A stretch of DNA of 5,997 nucleotides. Source: Chloroflexota bacterium. Its GTDB lineage: Bacteria; Chloroflexota; UBA11872; VXNJ01. Every line of letters starts with the position of its first letter. The stretch's first letter is position 1. Made by a program: the position numbers and the translations under genes. The DNA lies in assembly GCA_026708165.1 (NCBI GenBank), contig JAPOVO010000193.1, positions 1 through 5,997 of the forward strand. The letters are read 5' to 3'. Below are positions 1 to 5,134 of this stretch, in pieces. The notes below the pieces were generated by a model, which was not told where the DNA came from, did not search any database, and worked only from the letters and a program-made list of their open reading frames with translations.

Positions 1-480
1 GCCGAGCCTGGCCTTGAGTTGGGAAGCAATGCCTAAGATGTCCCCATCCCAAGTCAGGAAGACGTCTCGATTGGCAAGATAGTGTCCTTCCAGATGATCC
101 CAGTCTCTCCAATCAGGACGGTTCTGTTTGCTCAGGCCCCGGCGTTCCAGCTCGGCTTCAATTGAGTCCCTCACTTCTCCAAAGCCGGTACTTGCCAACA
201 CGTCGTCGCCACCGAGTTTGGACAGGTTCAAACGAAACGGGGCACCGATTCGCTGAACGCCAATTTCGGGAAGTTCTCGGATGCGAGCAGACAACGGCAT
301 GTTCGGAATGTCTTGGTCGACACGAGTGGTTATCGCTAAATCCACAGATGCATCGCGTGCGAGATCAAGCAGTGACGTTACGACGCTAGCTCTGTCCTGA
401 GTTTTCCATAACTCCTGCGGGATGCATGCATCGATCGTTACTTTTGGCGTCACTGAGTCATTGGGCACGCCATGGCTCAT
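1..480 (-). CDS. PIN-nuclease-like protein, N-terminal part (truncated by window edge)
   Basis: An open reading frame of 160 codons runs from ATG at 480-478 to base 1 without a stop, so the C-terminus lies outside the window. An in-frame TGA (483-481) sits directly before the ATG, which fixes this as the first possible start; I see no good Shine-Dalgarno site. The protein opens with a beta strand ending in an acid (VTIDAC, Asp17). Near the end it has DWDHLEGHYL (residues 126-135) and then RDVFLTWDGDIL (138-149). An early Asp, a later Asp ahead of a helix, and a closing strand with T-x-D is the acidic layout of PIN-like metal-dependent RNases, which act in toxin-antitoxin pairs or RNA processing. 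This is pattern recognition, not a family match. GC is about 52% (31 of 60 in three rows counted) with TTA, TTG, AGA and CGA codons, unlike the other genes here, which suggests an accessory or acquired gene. No antitoxin-like gene is visible next to it. Confidence 0.6.
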   Translation of the reverse strand, partial: MSHGVPNDSVTPKVTIDACIPQELWKTQDRASVVTSLLDLARDASVDLAITTRVDQDIPNMPLSARIRELPEIGVQRIGAPFRLNLSKLGGDDVLASTGFGEVRDSIEAELERRGLSKQNRPDWRDWDHLEGHYLANRDVFLTWDGDILGIASQLKARLG

Positions 481-653
481 TCATCGAAAATGCGGCAACG
501 TTGCGGCCTACTCCCCCCGCCTCTTATCCATAACCGACGGCTCCCGCGCCAGCTCCCGCCGCACGCTGGCGACCCATTCGCTGTCCAGACCCAGCGCCCC
601 GACTACGGCTGCGAAAACCACTAAATCTGATAGAGAATGCCTGAAGCGGCAGC
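481..653. other. Short intergenic spacer
   Basis: This 173-base spacer separates the end of the VOC gene from the start of the PIN-like gene, both on the minus strand. It holds a 10-bp palindrome, GCAACGTTGC, at 495-504, 15 bases upstream of the PIN-like start. A minus-strand open stretch (508-621, 37 codons from a GTG) could encode a small peptide, but it has no ribosome binding site. I see no convincing promoter or terminator. Confidence 0.5.
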
Positions 654-1064
654 CTACTCCGGCAGCTCCGCCCCCACGACCTGCACTTCCTCGTAAGGCT
701 GAAGCCACGCGGTCGATTCGTCGTGCATGTCCACCACCTGGATCCGGTTTCCCCACGGATCGCGGAAATCGCACCTGAAGTGAGGCTCGACTTCCAGGCC
801 GTACTTGGTAGTGATCTTCTCGCGCACCTCCGCGATCTGTTCCTCGTCCCGCACGATGATCCCGAAGTGCTTCCAGCGGTCCGGCTGTAGCGTTTCGACA
901 TCGAAGATCGCCATGAACTGGTGCTCGCCCAGCTTGCACCACGCAGCGCCCTCGCCGCCTCGCAGCATCTCCAGGTTGAACACGTCGCTGTAAAACGCCA
1001 CCGCCGCCTCTACGTCGTCCACTTCAATCCCTATGTGATTGCTTCCGAATACTCGAACGGTCAT
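654..1064 (-). CDS. VOC (glyoxalase/bleomycin-resistance fold) family protein
   Basis: This 136-residue protein has the paired beta-alpha-beta-beta-beta modules of the vicinal oxygen chelate superfamily. Module one opens with NHIGIEVDDVEAAVAFYSDV (residues 9-28), and His10 is a likely metal ligand. Module two opens with WKHFGIIVRDEEQIAEV (65-81), with His66 in the equivalent place. The family signature DPWGNRIQVVD follows at 102-112, with Gln109 where many members carry a metal-binding Glu. Gln49 or His48 could be the remaining ligand. Members include glyoxalase I, dioxygenases and antibiotic-resistance proteins; the substrate here cannot be read from sequence. The frame stays open further upstream, but ATG at 1064 is preferred because AAGGA lies 7 bases before it and the homologous fold begins there. 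Length is normal for a single-chain two-module member. The gene stands alone beside the repeat island, with no functional link to the Cox genes visible. Confidence 0.85.
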   Translation of the reverse strand: MTVRVFGSNHIGIEVDDVEAAVAFYSDVFNLEMLRGGEGAAWCKLGEHQFMAIFDVETLQPDRWKHFGIIVRDEEQIAEVREKITTKYGLEVEPHFRCDFRDPWGNRIQVVDMHDESTAWLQPYEEVQVVGAELPE

Positions 1065-1071
1065 TGCAAAG

Positions 1072-1076
1072 TCCTT
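1072..1076 (-). promoter_or_regulatory. Ribosome binding site of the VOC gene
   Basis: AAGGA on the minus strand is separated by 7 bases (CTTTGCA) from the ATG at 1064-1062. It decides between this start and longer in-frame starts upstream, whose extra residues do not look like part of the fold. A weak -10-like TAGAAT lies at 1108-1103 on the minus strand, but no matching -35 box was found. Confidence 0.7.
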
Positions 1077-1166
1077 TTGTGATCGAGTGAATAGCCATCC
1101 ACATTCTAGGCCCGCTGACCATCCTGACTGCGTCCGTTTGGCCGCCACGTGGCCTAAAATCGTCAC

Positions 1167-1197
1167 CCCCGCGAAACATGTCCTCGCGAAAGCGGGG
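1167..1197. repeat. Degenerate GTCA(TT)CCCGCGAAA-type repeat with inverted ends
   Basis: CCCCGC (1167-1172) pairs with GCGGGG (1192-1197) around a 19-base loop containing two CGCGAAA-like units. It is followed by CCGAATCCAG (1201-1210), the usual tail of this repeat class. It looks like a decayed or expanded copy of the common intergenic element that runs from GTCATTCCCGCGAAA to GGAATCCAG. Confidence 0.5.
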
Positions 1198-1231
1198 AGC
1201 CCGAATCCAGACCATCACTCAGACTCCGTAG

Positions 1232-1251
1232 GGGCGGTTCGCGAACCGCCC
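1232..1251. repeat. Perfect 20-bp palindrome
   Basis: GGGCGGTTCGCGAACCGCCC is identical to its own reverse complement, with the centre between 1241 and 1242. It could extrude as a GC-rich cruciform, bind a dimeric protein, or be the core of a dispersed palindromic repeat. It has no run of T after it, so it is not a standard terminator. Similar GGGCGGTTCGCGAACCGCCC elements recur between genes in some high-GC bacteria, from my general recollection. Confidence 0.75.
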
Positions 1252-1268
1252 TCCCTCCGCCAGCCGCC

Positions 1269-1307
1269 CCAACTGTCACTCCGAGCACTCCAACTGTCAT
1301 TCCGAGC
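1269..1307. repeat. Two tandem 18-bp direct repeats
   Basis: CCAACTGTCACTCCGAGC at 1269-1286 and CCAACTGTCATTCCGAGC at 1290-1307 differ at one base and are spaced by 21 bases. The second copy runs into GAAACCGGGGAATCT (1308-1322), completing a GTCATTCCGAGCGAA...GGAATCT interspersed element. The first copy looks like a partial duplication of its left end. Confidence 0.7.
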
Positions 1308-1348
1308 GAAACCGGGGAATCTAACCCTCCGTCACCACCCTCCGATCT

Positions 1349-1380
1349 GTCATTCCGGACTTGATCCGGAATCCAGTCCC
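1349..1380. repeat. GTCATTCCGGA...TCCGGAATCCAG interspersed repeat with hairpin
   Basis: The arms ATTCCGGA (1352-1359) and TCCGGAAT (1365-1372) are perfect inverted repeats around the 5-base loop CTTGA, and CCAGTCCC follows. This is one of the best-known dispersed intergenic elements in bacterial genomes and it is intact here. Confidence 0.75.
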
Positions 1381-1471
1381 CTCTTCCCCGCGAGGTAGCG
1401 GGTTCGAGTGACGGGGCAAAGTCCATCCCATCCGAGACCAAACACGCCCTAAGCGACAAGGCCATCGAATC

Positions 1472-1539
1472 GTCATTCCCGCGAAAAGCCTGCCCCGTGC
1501 CCAACGACATGACCGGTAATCCAGTCCCGATTATTCGGG
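1472..1539. repeat. Interrupted GTCATTCC...AATCCAG repeat and adjacent small hairpin
   Basis: The left end GTCATTCCCGCGAAAA starts at 1472 and the right end AATCCAGTCCC lies at 1518-1528, further apart than in the intact copy at 1349-1380. A 5-bp hairpin, CCCGA (1526-1530) with TCGGG (1535-1539) around TTAT, overlaps the right end. It is probably a decayed or rearranged copy. Confidence 0.45.
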
Positions 1540-1682
1540 CCTGCATAGAGACGACCGTCAAACCGTCCTATACGCTGGCCAGACCAGATAATCTGACCCG
1601 TCCGGCGCGTGACCAGGAGCTTGCAATCAAATCGAAACCGCAACCCTCTACACCCCGTCTACCCCATCGTCAAACACCCCGT

Positions 1683-1727
1683 TTTTCAAAGTTCACAGGG
1701 TAATTTTCAAAGACTTTTATGAAAGTC
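1683..1727. repeat. AT-rich patch with 9-bp direct repeats and a small hairpin
   Basis: TTTTCAAAG occurs at 1683-1691 and again at 1704-1712, with a period of 21. GACTTT (1712-1717) and AAAGTC (1722-1727) form a 6-bp stem around TATG. The patch is markedly AT-rich compared with the GC-rich flanks. Its role is unknown; it could be a promoter area for a neighbour or the edge of a decayed insertion. Confidence 0.4.
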
Positions 1728-1830
1728 ACCCTTCCGGGACCCGACCGAATTCCGAGAATCAGCCGCATTTGCCGCGAACCAAGCCCGCAAAACCGCCTGC
1801 TCGCAATCACTTCTCGCAATCCTCCAATGT

Positions 1831-1874
1831 GTTACCCATGTGCCCGGTCTGGATGTAACTATCTCCCCAGTCTG
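1831..1874. repeat. Imperfect tandem repeat, possibly the end of a decayed insertion element
   Basis: GTTACCCATGTGCCCGGTCTG (1831-1851) is followed by GTAACTATCTCCCCAGTCTG (1855-1874). The last 14 positions agree at 11. Repeated units of this kind are seen at the ends of some insertion elements, where they bind the transposase. No transposase fragment could be found beside it, so this is only a suggestion. Confidence 0.35.
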
Positions 1875-1886
1875 TACCCCATAACC

Positions 1887-1918
1887 CCCTCTCCCTTGAC
1901 GGGAGAGGGTTGGGGTGA
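1887..1918. repeat. CCCTCTCCC/GGGAGAGGG hairpin repeat
   Basis: CCCTCTCCC (1887-1895) and GGGAGAGGG (1901-1909) form a perfect 9-bp stem around the 5-base loop TTGAC, followed by TTGGGGTGAGGG. This matches a widely dispersed intergenic element whose translations (TLTPTLSRQGRG, PHPNPLPSRERG) are common annotation artefacts. The strong stem could block transcription, but no T-run follows on either strand. Confidence 0.75.
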
Positions 1919-1937
1919 GGGTGAAGTTCTCCGCGCA

Positions 1938-2027
1938 CCCTGAGCCTGTCGAACCACGCACGGTGCAATCCGTCATTCCTGCGCATCCGAAGCGTGCAGA
2001 AGAGCCTGCCCTGAGCCTGTCGAAGGG
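1938..2027. repeat. Two direct copies of the CCCTGAGCCTGTCGAA element
   Basis: CCCTGAGCCTGTCGAA occurs identically at 1938-1953 and 2009-2024. The second copy is complete, ending in GGG (CCCTGAGCCTGTCGAAGGG, 2009-2027) with short inverted ends CCCT/AGGG. The reverse complement, with core CTTCGACAGGCTCAGGG, is a very common dispersed repeat in bacterial genomes. A GTCATTCC copy at 1972 sits between the two. Confidence 0.7.
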
Positions 2028-2132
2028 AGTCGAACGACGAACAGCCAACCGAAACCAGCCCCCCGCTCAACACACCCGTTTCTGGCAATCCGGCCCAGTT
2101 GCTAACATCTGCCCGCATTCGCATCAATCATC

Positions 2133-2137
2133 GGGAG
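2133..2137 (+). promoter_or_regulatory. Ribosome binding site of the CBM9-like gene
   Basis: GGGAG is separated by 6 bases (CGCCTA) from the GTG at 2144-2146. It selects this GTG over the in-frame TTG at 2099, which has no such site and would add 15 residues that do not belong to the conserved family. Confidence 0.65.
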
Positions 2138-2143
2138 CGCCTA

Positions 2144-2926
2144 GTGGCTGAGAGACCAGTATTTCCAGGCCTCGGCGAGCTGCCCATCGAGCAGCCGCCG
2201 CAGGGTTACAGTCCGCCGCACCGGCATTACACGTGCTACATGACCGGCTCGCCCATAACGATAGACGGCGTGCTGGACAAGGCTCCGTGGCTGGCCGCGC
2301 CGCGCATGGAAGCGTTCGTCGACATCCTTGGGCCGGACGTCAACCCGCCCGAGTTCGACACGCGCGTGAAGATGCTCTGGGACCGCGACTTCCTCTATGT
2401 CTCTGCCGACCTAGACGAGCACGACGTTTGGGGAACGCTCACCGCCCGCGACTCCCTTATCTTCCGCGACACCGACTTCGAGGTCTTCATCGACCCCGAC
2501 CGCGACGGCCGGAATTATGTCGAGTTGGAGATCAACGCGCTAAACACCATCTTTGACGTGTTCATCGACAAGCCGTTCTCCGACGGCGGAACGGTCGACA
2601 TCGGATTCGACTTCGACGGCATCCTGCACGCGGTGCGGATAGACGGCTCCCTGAACTGGCCGCACGACACCGACCGCGGCTGGACCGTGGAAGTCGCGTT
2701 CCCCTGGGAGAGCATCGCCGGCCTCACCGAAGGCAATTGCCCGCCCCAAGACGGCGACGTCTGGAGCATGAACTTCGGACGCGTCCACTGGGACAGGACT
2801 AAGGTCGGCGGCCACCACCTCGAAGACTGCGGCATGTCCGTGTGGTCGCCCCCCGGCGCCTTCAACATGCACATCCCCGGAAACTGGGGAACGGTTACCT
2901 TTTCCGAGACTATCGTCGGAGACTAA
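2144..2926 (+). CDS. CBM9-like carbohydrate-binding domain protein
   Basis: This 260-residue protein is almost entirely one family 9-like carbohydrate-binding module, a beta sandwich. Family-typical stretches appear in order: ITIDGVLDKAPW (residues 38-49), TRVKMLWDRDFLYVSADL (73-90), the acidic run DTDFEVFIDPDRDGRNYVEL (109-128), EINALNTIFDVFIDKPF (129-145), DRGWTVEVAFPW (177-188), MNFGRVHW (209-216), and VWSPPGAFNMHIPGNWGTV (233-251). No signal peptide or membrane segment is present, so it is expected in the cytoplasm. That is unusual for a sugar-binding module, but stand-alone proteins of this kind exist; their role is not well established. The GTG start is chosen from its GGGAG site. The gene converges on coxE, and its TAA (2924-2926) overlaps coxE's TAG (2923-2925 on the minus strand). 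GC is about 62% in the row counted, like the Cox genes. Confidence 0.85.
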   Translation: MAERPVFPGLGELPIEQPPQGYSPPHRHYTCYMTGSPITIDGVLDKAPWLAAPRMEAFVDILGPDVNPPEFDTRVKMLWDRDFLYVSADLDEHDVWGTLTARDSLIFRDTDFEVFIDPDRDGRNYVELEINALNTIFDVFIDKPFSDGGTVDIGFDFDGILHAVRIDGSLNWPHDTDRGWTVEVAFPWESIAGLTEGNCPPQDGDVWSMNFGRVHWDRTKVGGHHLEDCGMSVWSPPGAFNMHIPGNWGTVTFSETIVGD

Positions 2927-4170
2927 GCCGCCGGATACGGGATAGCCGCTCCGCCCACCCTGGACGGCCTGCTTCCCGAAAGTCCCGCCAGCAAACTCCC
3001 AAGCTGCTCCAGGCTCGCAAGATTGTGCACCGGCAGGAAATCGTCCACGTTAGGCAGCGCGGCCTGCATTCCCAGCGTCAGCGGCTGGTACTCAGGTTGA
3101 CCCAGTAGCGGATTCAACCAGATGAGCCGAAACGCCGACCGCTGCAAGTACCGCATCTCATCCGCGAGCACTGTCACGTCGCCCCTGTCCCAGCCGTCGC
3201 TGGCTATCAGCACCACCGCGCCCCGGCTCAGCTTGCGGCGCGCCCAGGTCCGGTTGAACTGGTGAAGGCTCTGGCCGATCCGGGTCCCGCTCGACCAGTC
3301 CACGACCGATTTCGAGACCCGACGCAGCGCCTCGTCAACCTGGTTATCCCGCAGGACCCAGGTCACTCGCGTCAGCCGCGTTCCGAACACAAAGCTCTCC
3401 ACGTCGCGAAGCCCGCGTTGCAGCGCGTGCGCGAACGTTATGAGTATGCGCGAATACAGCTCCATCGACCCGCTGATATCGCACAGCAGCACCATCGGAC
3501 GCGGCTTGATCTTCGGACGTCGCCAGAACAGCCGCGCCGGCTCGCCCCCTTGCCTGAGCGTCGACCGCACTATCCGCCGCATATCCAGCAGGCCCGGCCT
3601 GCTCGCCGGTCGGAGCCGGCGCGCCCTCTTCTTGGCGATATCCCAGCGCAGTGCCGCGATGAGCCGCCTGATCTGAATCAACTCCTCCGAGGTCGCGTAC
3701 CCGAAGTCCATGTGCCTCAGACTCTCGACCGGGCTGTAGGCCGCCACTCGCACTGTCTCGTCATCAGACGGATCGCTGTCTACGACTTCCTTCACGGAGC
3801 CTCCACGCGCACCAGTGTCGAGCAGCATCATTTCATCGTCGACGTACTCCCTGGCCGGATGGGGGGTGATGCCGCCGAGCGGCATCCCAGATTCCACGAT
3901 GCGCCTGCCAAGCCAGAACTCTTCAAACGCTTCGTCGAAACCGACAAACTGCGAGGGACTGCCGGCGAAGATCGACCTGGCCGCATTCCTGAAGTCGGTC
4001 GGTGAAGAAAGGCCCACCACCGCCGCCGCGCGGACCAAATCGTCCGGCTGCGTCTGTACCGTAGAATACCCCCTGCCTCGCAGGAAGTGCCCGAACTCCA
4101 CGAACGCCCTCAGCAGCGAGTCTCCGTCCAGCCCCGAGGGCGGCAGATTAGACTCCGGCGGCGCGGCCAA
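2923..4170 (-). CDS. coxE: CoxE-type VWA domain protein (CO dehydrogenase maturation)
   Basis: This 415-residue protein partners the AAA+ ATPase CoxD. In aerobic CO dehydrogenase systems the pair is needed to install the mature molybdenum-copper site in CoxL. Residues 15-110 are a helical N-terminal region, and 160-222 are basic and Arg-rich (KKRARRLRPASRPGLLDMRR). A von Willebrand factor A domain follows from about 226: RPMVLLCDISGSM carries the MIDAS motif D231-x-S233-x-S235, with Thr296 (SSGTRIG) and Asp325 (ASDGWDRGD) completing the metal site. No membrane segment is seen. The start is TTG at 4170-4168, supported by GAGG six bases upstream and by the absence of a usable start further up; the first internal Met is residue 96. 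It overlaps the end of coxD by 23 bp, which implies translational coupling. Related VWA proteins also serve other molybdenum hydroxylases, so the name gives the family, not proof of CO oxidation. Confidence 0.88.
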   Translation of the reverse strand: MAAPPESNLPPSGLDGDSLLRAFVEFGHFLRGRGYSTVQTQPDDLVRAAAVVGLSSPTDFRNAARSIFAGSPSQFVGFDEAFEEFWLGRRIVESGMPLGGITPHPAREYVDDEMMLLDTGARGGSVKEVVDSDPSDDETVRVAAYSPVESLRHMDFGYATSEELIQIRRLIAALRWDIAKKRARRLRPASRPGLLDMRRIVRSTLRQGGEPARLFWRRPKIKPRPMVLLCDISGSMELYSRILITFAHALQRGLRDVESFVFGTRLTRVTWVLRDNQVDEALRRVSKSVVDWSSGTRIGQSLHQFNRTWARRKLSRGAVVLIASDGWDRGDVTVLADEMRYLQRSAFRLIWLNPLLGQPEYQPLTLGMQAALPNVDDFLPVHNLASLEQLGSLLAGLSGSRPSRVGGAAIPYPAA

Positions 4171-5047
4171 CCATCGCCTCGATCCCGGCGGCGCGAACGT
4201 GAAGCTGGTCCTCCTGGTGTTTCAATAAGCAAGTCAGCGTTTGCTCGACCGTATCCGGGTCAAGCTCTGGACAGCCCAGCTCCAGCAGCGCCCGCGCCCA
4301 GTCCAGTGTCTCGGCTATTCCTGGAACCTTGTAAAGGTCTTCGTCGCGCAGCCTCTGCATGAACTCCGCCACCTGACGCGCCAGCCGGTCGGGCAGCCCC
4401 GGCGCCCGTGCGCGCAGGATCGCCAGCTCCTTCTCGACGGATGGCAGGTCGATCCAGTGATACAGACAGCGGCGCTTGAGCGCGTCGTGTATCTCCCGCG
4501 TGCGATTGGAAGTGATAATCACCGTCGGCGGAACGCGCGCCGCGATGGTCCCGATTTCCGGGATCGTGATCTGGAAGTCCGCCAGCAGCTCCAGCAAAAG
4601 CGCCTCGAACTCGTCGTCCGACCTGTCGATCTCGTCGATCAACAGCACCGGCGGACTCTGCAATTCGTGATCTATCGATTCGAGCAAAGGACGCCTGATC
4701 AGGAACTCTCGCCCGTAAATCTGCCCAAGCCCGTCCTTTTCATCGAATCCCTCGCCAGCCGCGCGAATGTGCAACAGCTGGCGGGCGTAGTTCCACTCGT
4801 AGACCGCGTGGTTGACGTCGATGCCCTCGTAGCATTGCAGGCGGATGAGCCGCGTATCGAGTGCGGTGGCCAGCGCGCGGGCGACCTCGGTCTTGCCGAC
4901 CCCCGCCTCACCCTCCAGCAGCAGCGGCTTCTCAAGCCTGCTCGATAGAAATACCGTCGTGGCGAGCGCCCGGTCGGCTACGTAATTTTGCAGTCCAAGC
5001 CGGGACTGCACGTCCTCAATCGACTCGAACGCGTGTCCTGTTGTCAA
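4148..5047 (-). CDS. coxD: CoxD-type MoxR-family AAA+ ATPase (CO dehydrogenase maturation)
   Basis: This 299-residue ATPase, close to the usual CoxD length, is thought to act as a chaperone that remodels the apo-enzyme during sulfuration and copper loading of the CO dehydrogenase active site. Visible motifs are Walker A GEAGVGKT (46-53), Walker B VLLIDEID (134-141), the sensor-1 strand ending TSN (179-181), and an arginine-finger region LKRRCLYHW (190-198). The segment CYEGIDVNHAVYEWNYARQL (72-91) and the insert around residues 95-125 are typical of the CoxD branch of MoxR proteins. The start is TTG at 5047-5045. An in-frame TGA at 5071-5069 limits anything longer to a CTG, and a GTG at residue 13 has its GAGGA too close. 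The upstream TAGG is weak and 13 bases away, so the exact start is uncertain. It follows coxM by 87 bp and overlaps coxE. Confidence 0.9.
   Translation of the reverse strand: MTTGHAFESIEDVQSRLGLQNYVADRALATTVFLSSRLEKPLLLEGEAGVGKTEVARALATALDTRLIRLQCYEGIDVNHAVYEWNYARQLLHIRAAGEGFDEKDGLGQIYGREFLIRRPLLESIDHELQSPPVLLIDEIDRSDDEFEALLLELLADFQITIPEIGTIAARVPPTVIITSNRTREIHDALKRRCLYHWIDLPSVEKELAILRARAPGLPDRLARQVAEFMQRLRDEDLYKVPGIAETLDWARALLELGCPELDPDTVEQTLTCLLKHQEDQLHVRAAGIEAMVGRAAGV
4177..4180 (-). promoter_or_regulatory. Ribosome binding site of coxE inside coxD
   Basis: GAGG on the minus strand lies 6 bases (CGATGG) before the TTG start of coxE, within the last codons of coxD. It supports the non-ATG start and coupled translation of the two proteins. 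Confidence 0.6.
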
Positions 5048-5134
5048 AACGGCGCTATCGCCTATCAGTCAGATAGCAGGCTGCAACGCGGCGCACTCCA
5101 GGCAAGTGACCACGCATCACAACCCTCGGCGTCT
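5048..5134 (-). other. coxM-coxD spacer
   Basis: This 87-base gap separates the coxM stop from the coxD start on the same strand. I see no T-rich terminator hairpin and no clear promoter boxes, so coxM, coxD and coxE are probably co-transcribed. The gap is longer than the overlapping coxD-coxE junction. Confidence 0.5.

Larger units (their letters stand above)
1065..2143. repeat. Gene-free island of short interspersed repeats, about 1.1 kb
   Basis: No credible gene lies between the VOC gene start and the CBM9-like gene. The octamer GTCATTCC occurs four times in one orientation (1296, 1349, 1472, 1972), with a GTCACTCC variant at 1275. AATCCAGTCCC occurs twice (1370-1380, 1518-1528). A perfect palindrome, several hairpins and a pair of CCCTGAGCCTGTCGAA copies are listed separately. 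Frames through this region give peptides such as HSGLDPESS, WIPDQVRND, TLTPTLSRQGRG and STPFDRLRAG. These are familiar translation artefacts of dispersed intergenic repeats found in many bacterial genomes. Parts with little structure are 1381-1470, 1541-1680 and 1728-1830. The island probably also contains the promoters of the two flanking genes, which diverge from it, but I cannot point to them. Confidence 0.75.

Noticed and set aside
162..389. Plus-strand frame of 75 codons at the left end
   Set aside because: It lies opposite the PIN-like frame, which has far more protein-like composition and a continuous 160-codon opening.
508..942. Minus-strand frame of 144 codons overlapping the VOC gene
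   Set aside because: Most of it is the wrong frame of the VOC gene. Only the last 37 codons lie outside and are reported as a weak small ORF.
1269..1307. Start of a CRISPR array
   Set aside because: There are only two 18-bp units with 3 bases between them, no spacers and no cas gene.
1163..1561. Minus-strand frame of 132 codons in the repeat island
   Set aside because: The translation contains WIPDQVRND-type segments, a known artefact of interspersed repeats, and has no ribosome site.
1887..1909. Strong hairpin as a rho-independent terminator
   Set aside because: The 9-bp stem is perfect but no T-run follows on either strand, and no gene ends near it. It fits a dispersed repeat better.
1707..2127. 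Minus-strand frames of 113 and 106 codons in the repeat island
   Set aside because: Segments such as STPFDRLRAG, TLTPTLSRQGRG and PHPNPLPSRERG are translations of dispersed repeats, not proteins.
3262..4005. Long plus-strand open frame of 247 codons opposite coxE
   Set aside because: It is antisense to coxE, whose MIDAS motif and family layout are clear. The translation is rich in Arg, Pro and His without recognisable motifs, as expected for a shadow frame in high-GC DNA.
4241..4948. Plus-strand open frame of 235 codons opposite coxD
   Set aside because: It is the reverse complement of a well-conserved AAA+ ATPase and has biased composition with no domain.
5069..5134. Promoter for coxD in the coxM-coxD gap
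   Set aside because: No pair of -35 and -10 boxes at sensible spacing could be found; co-transcription from upstream is simpler.
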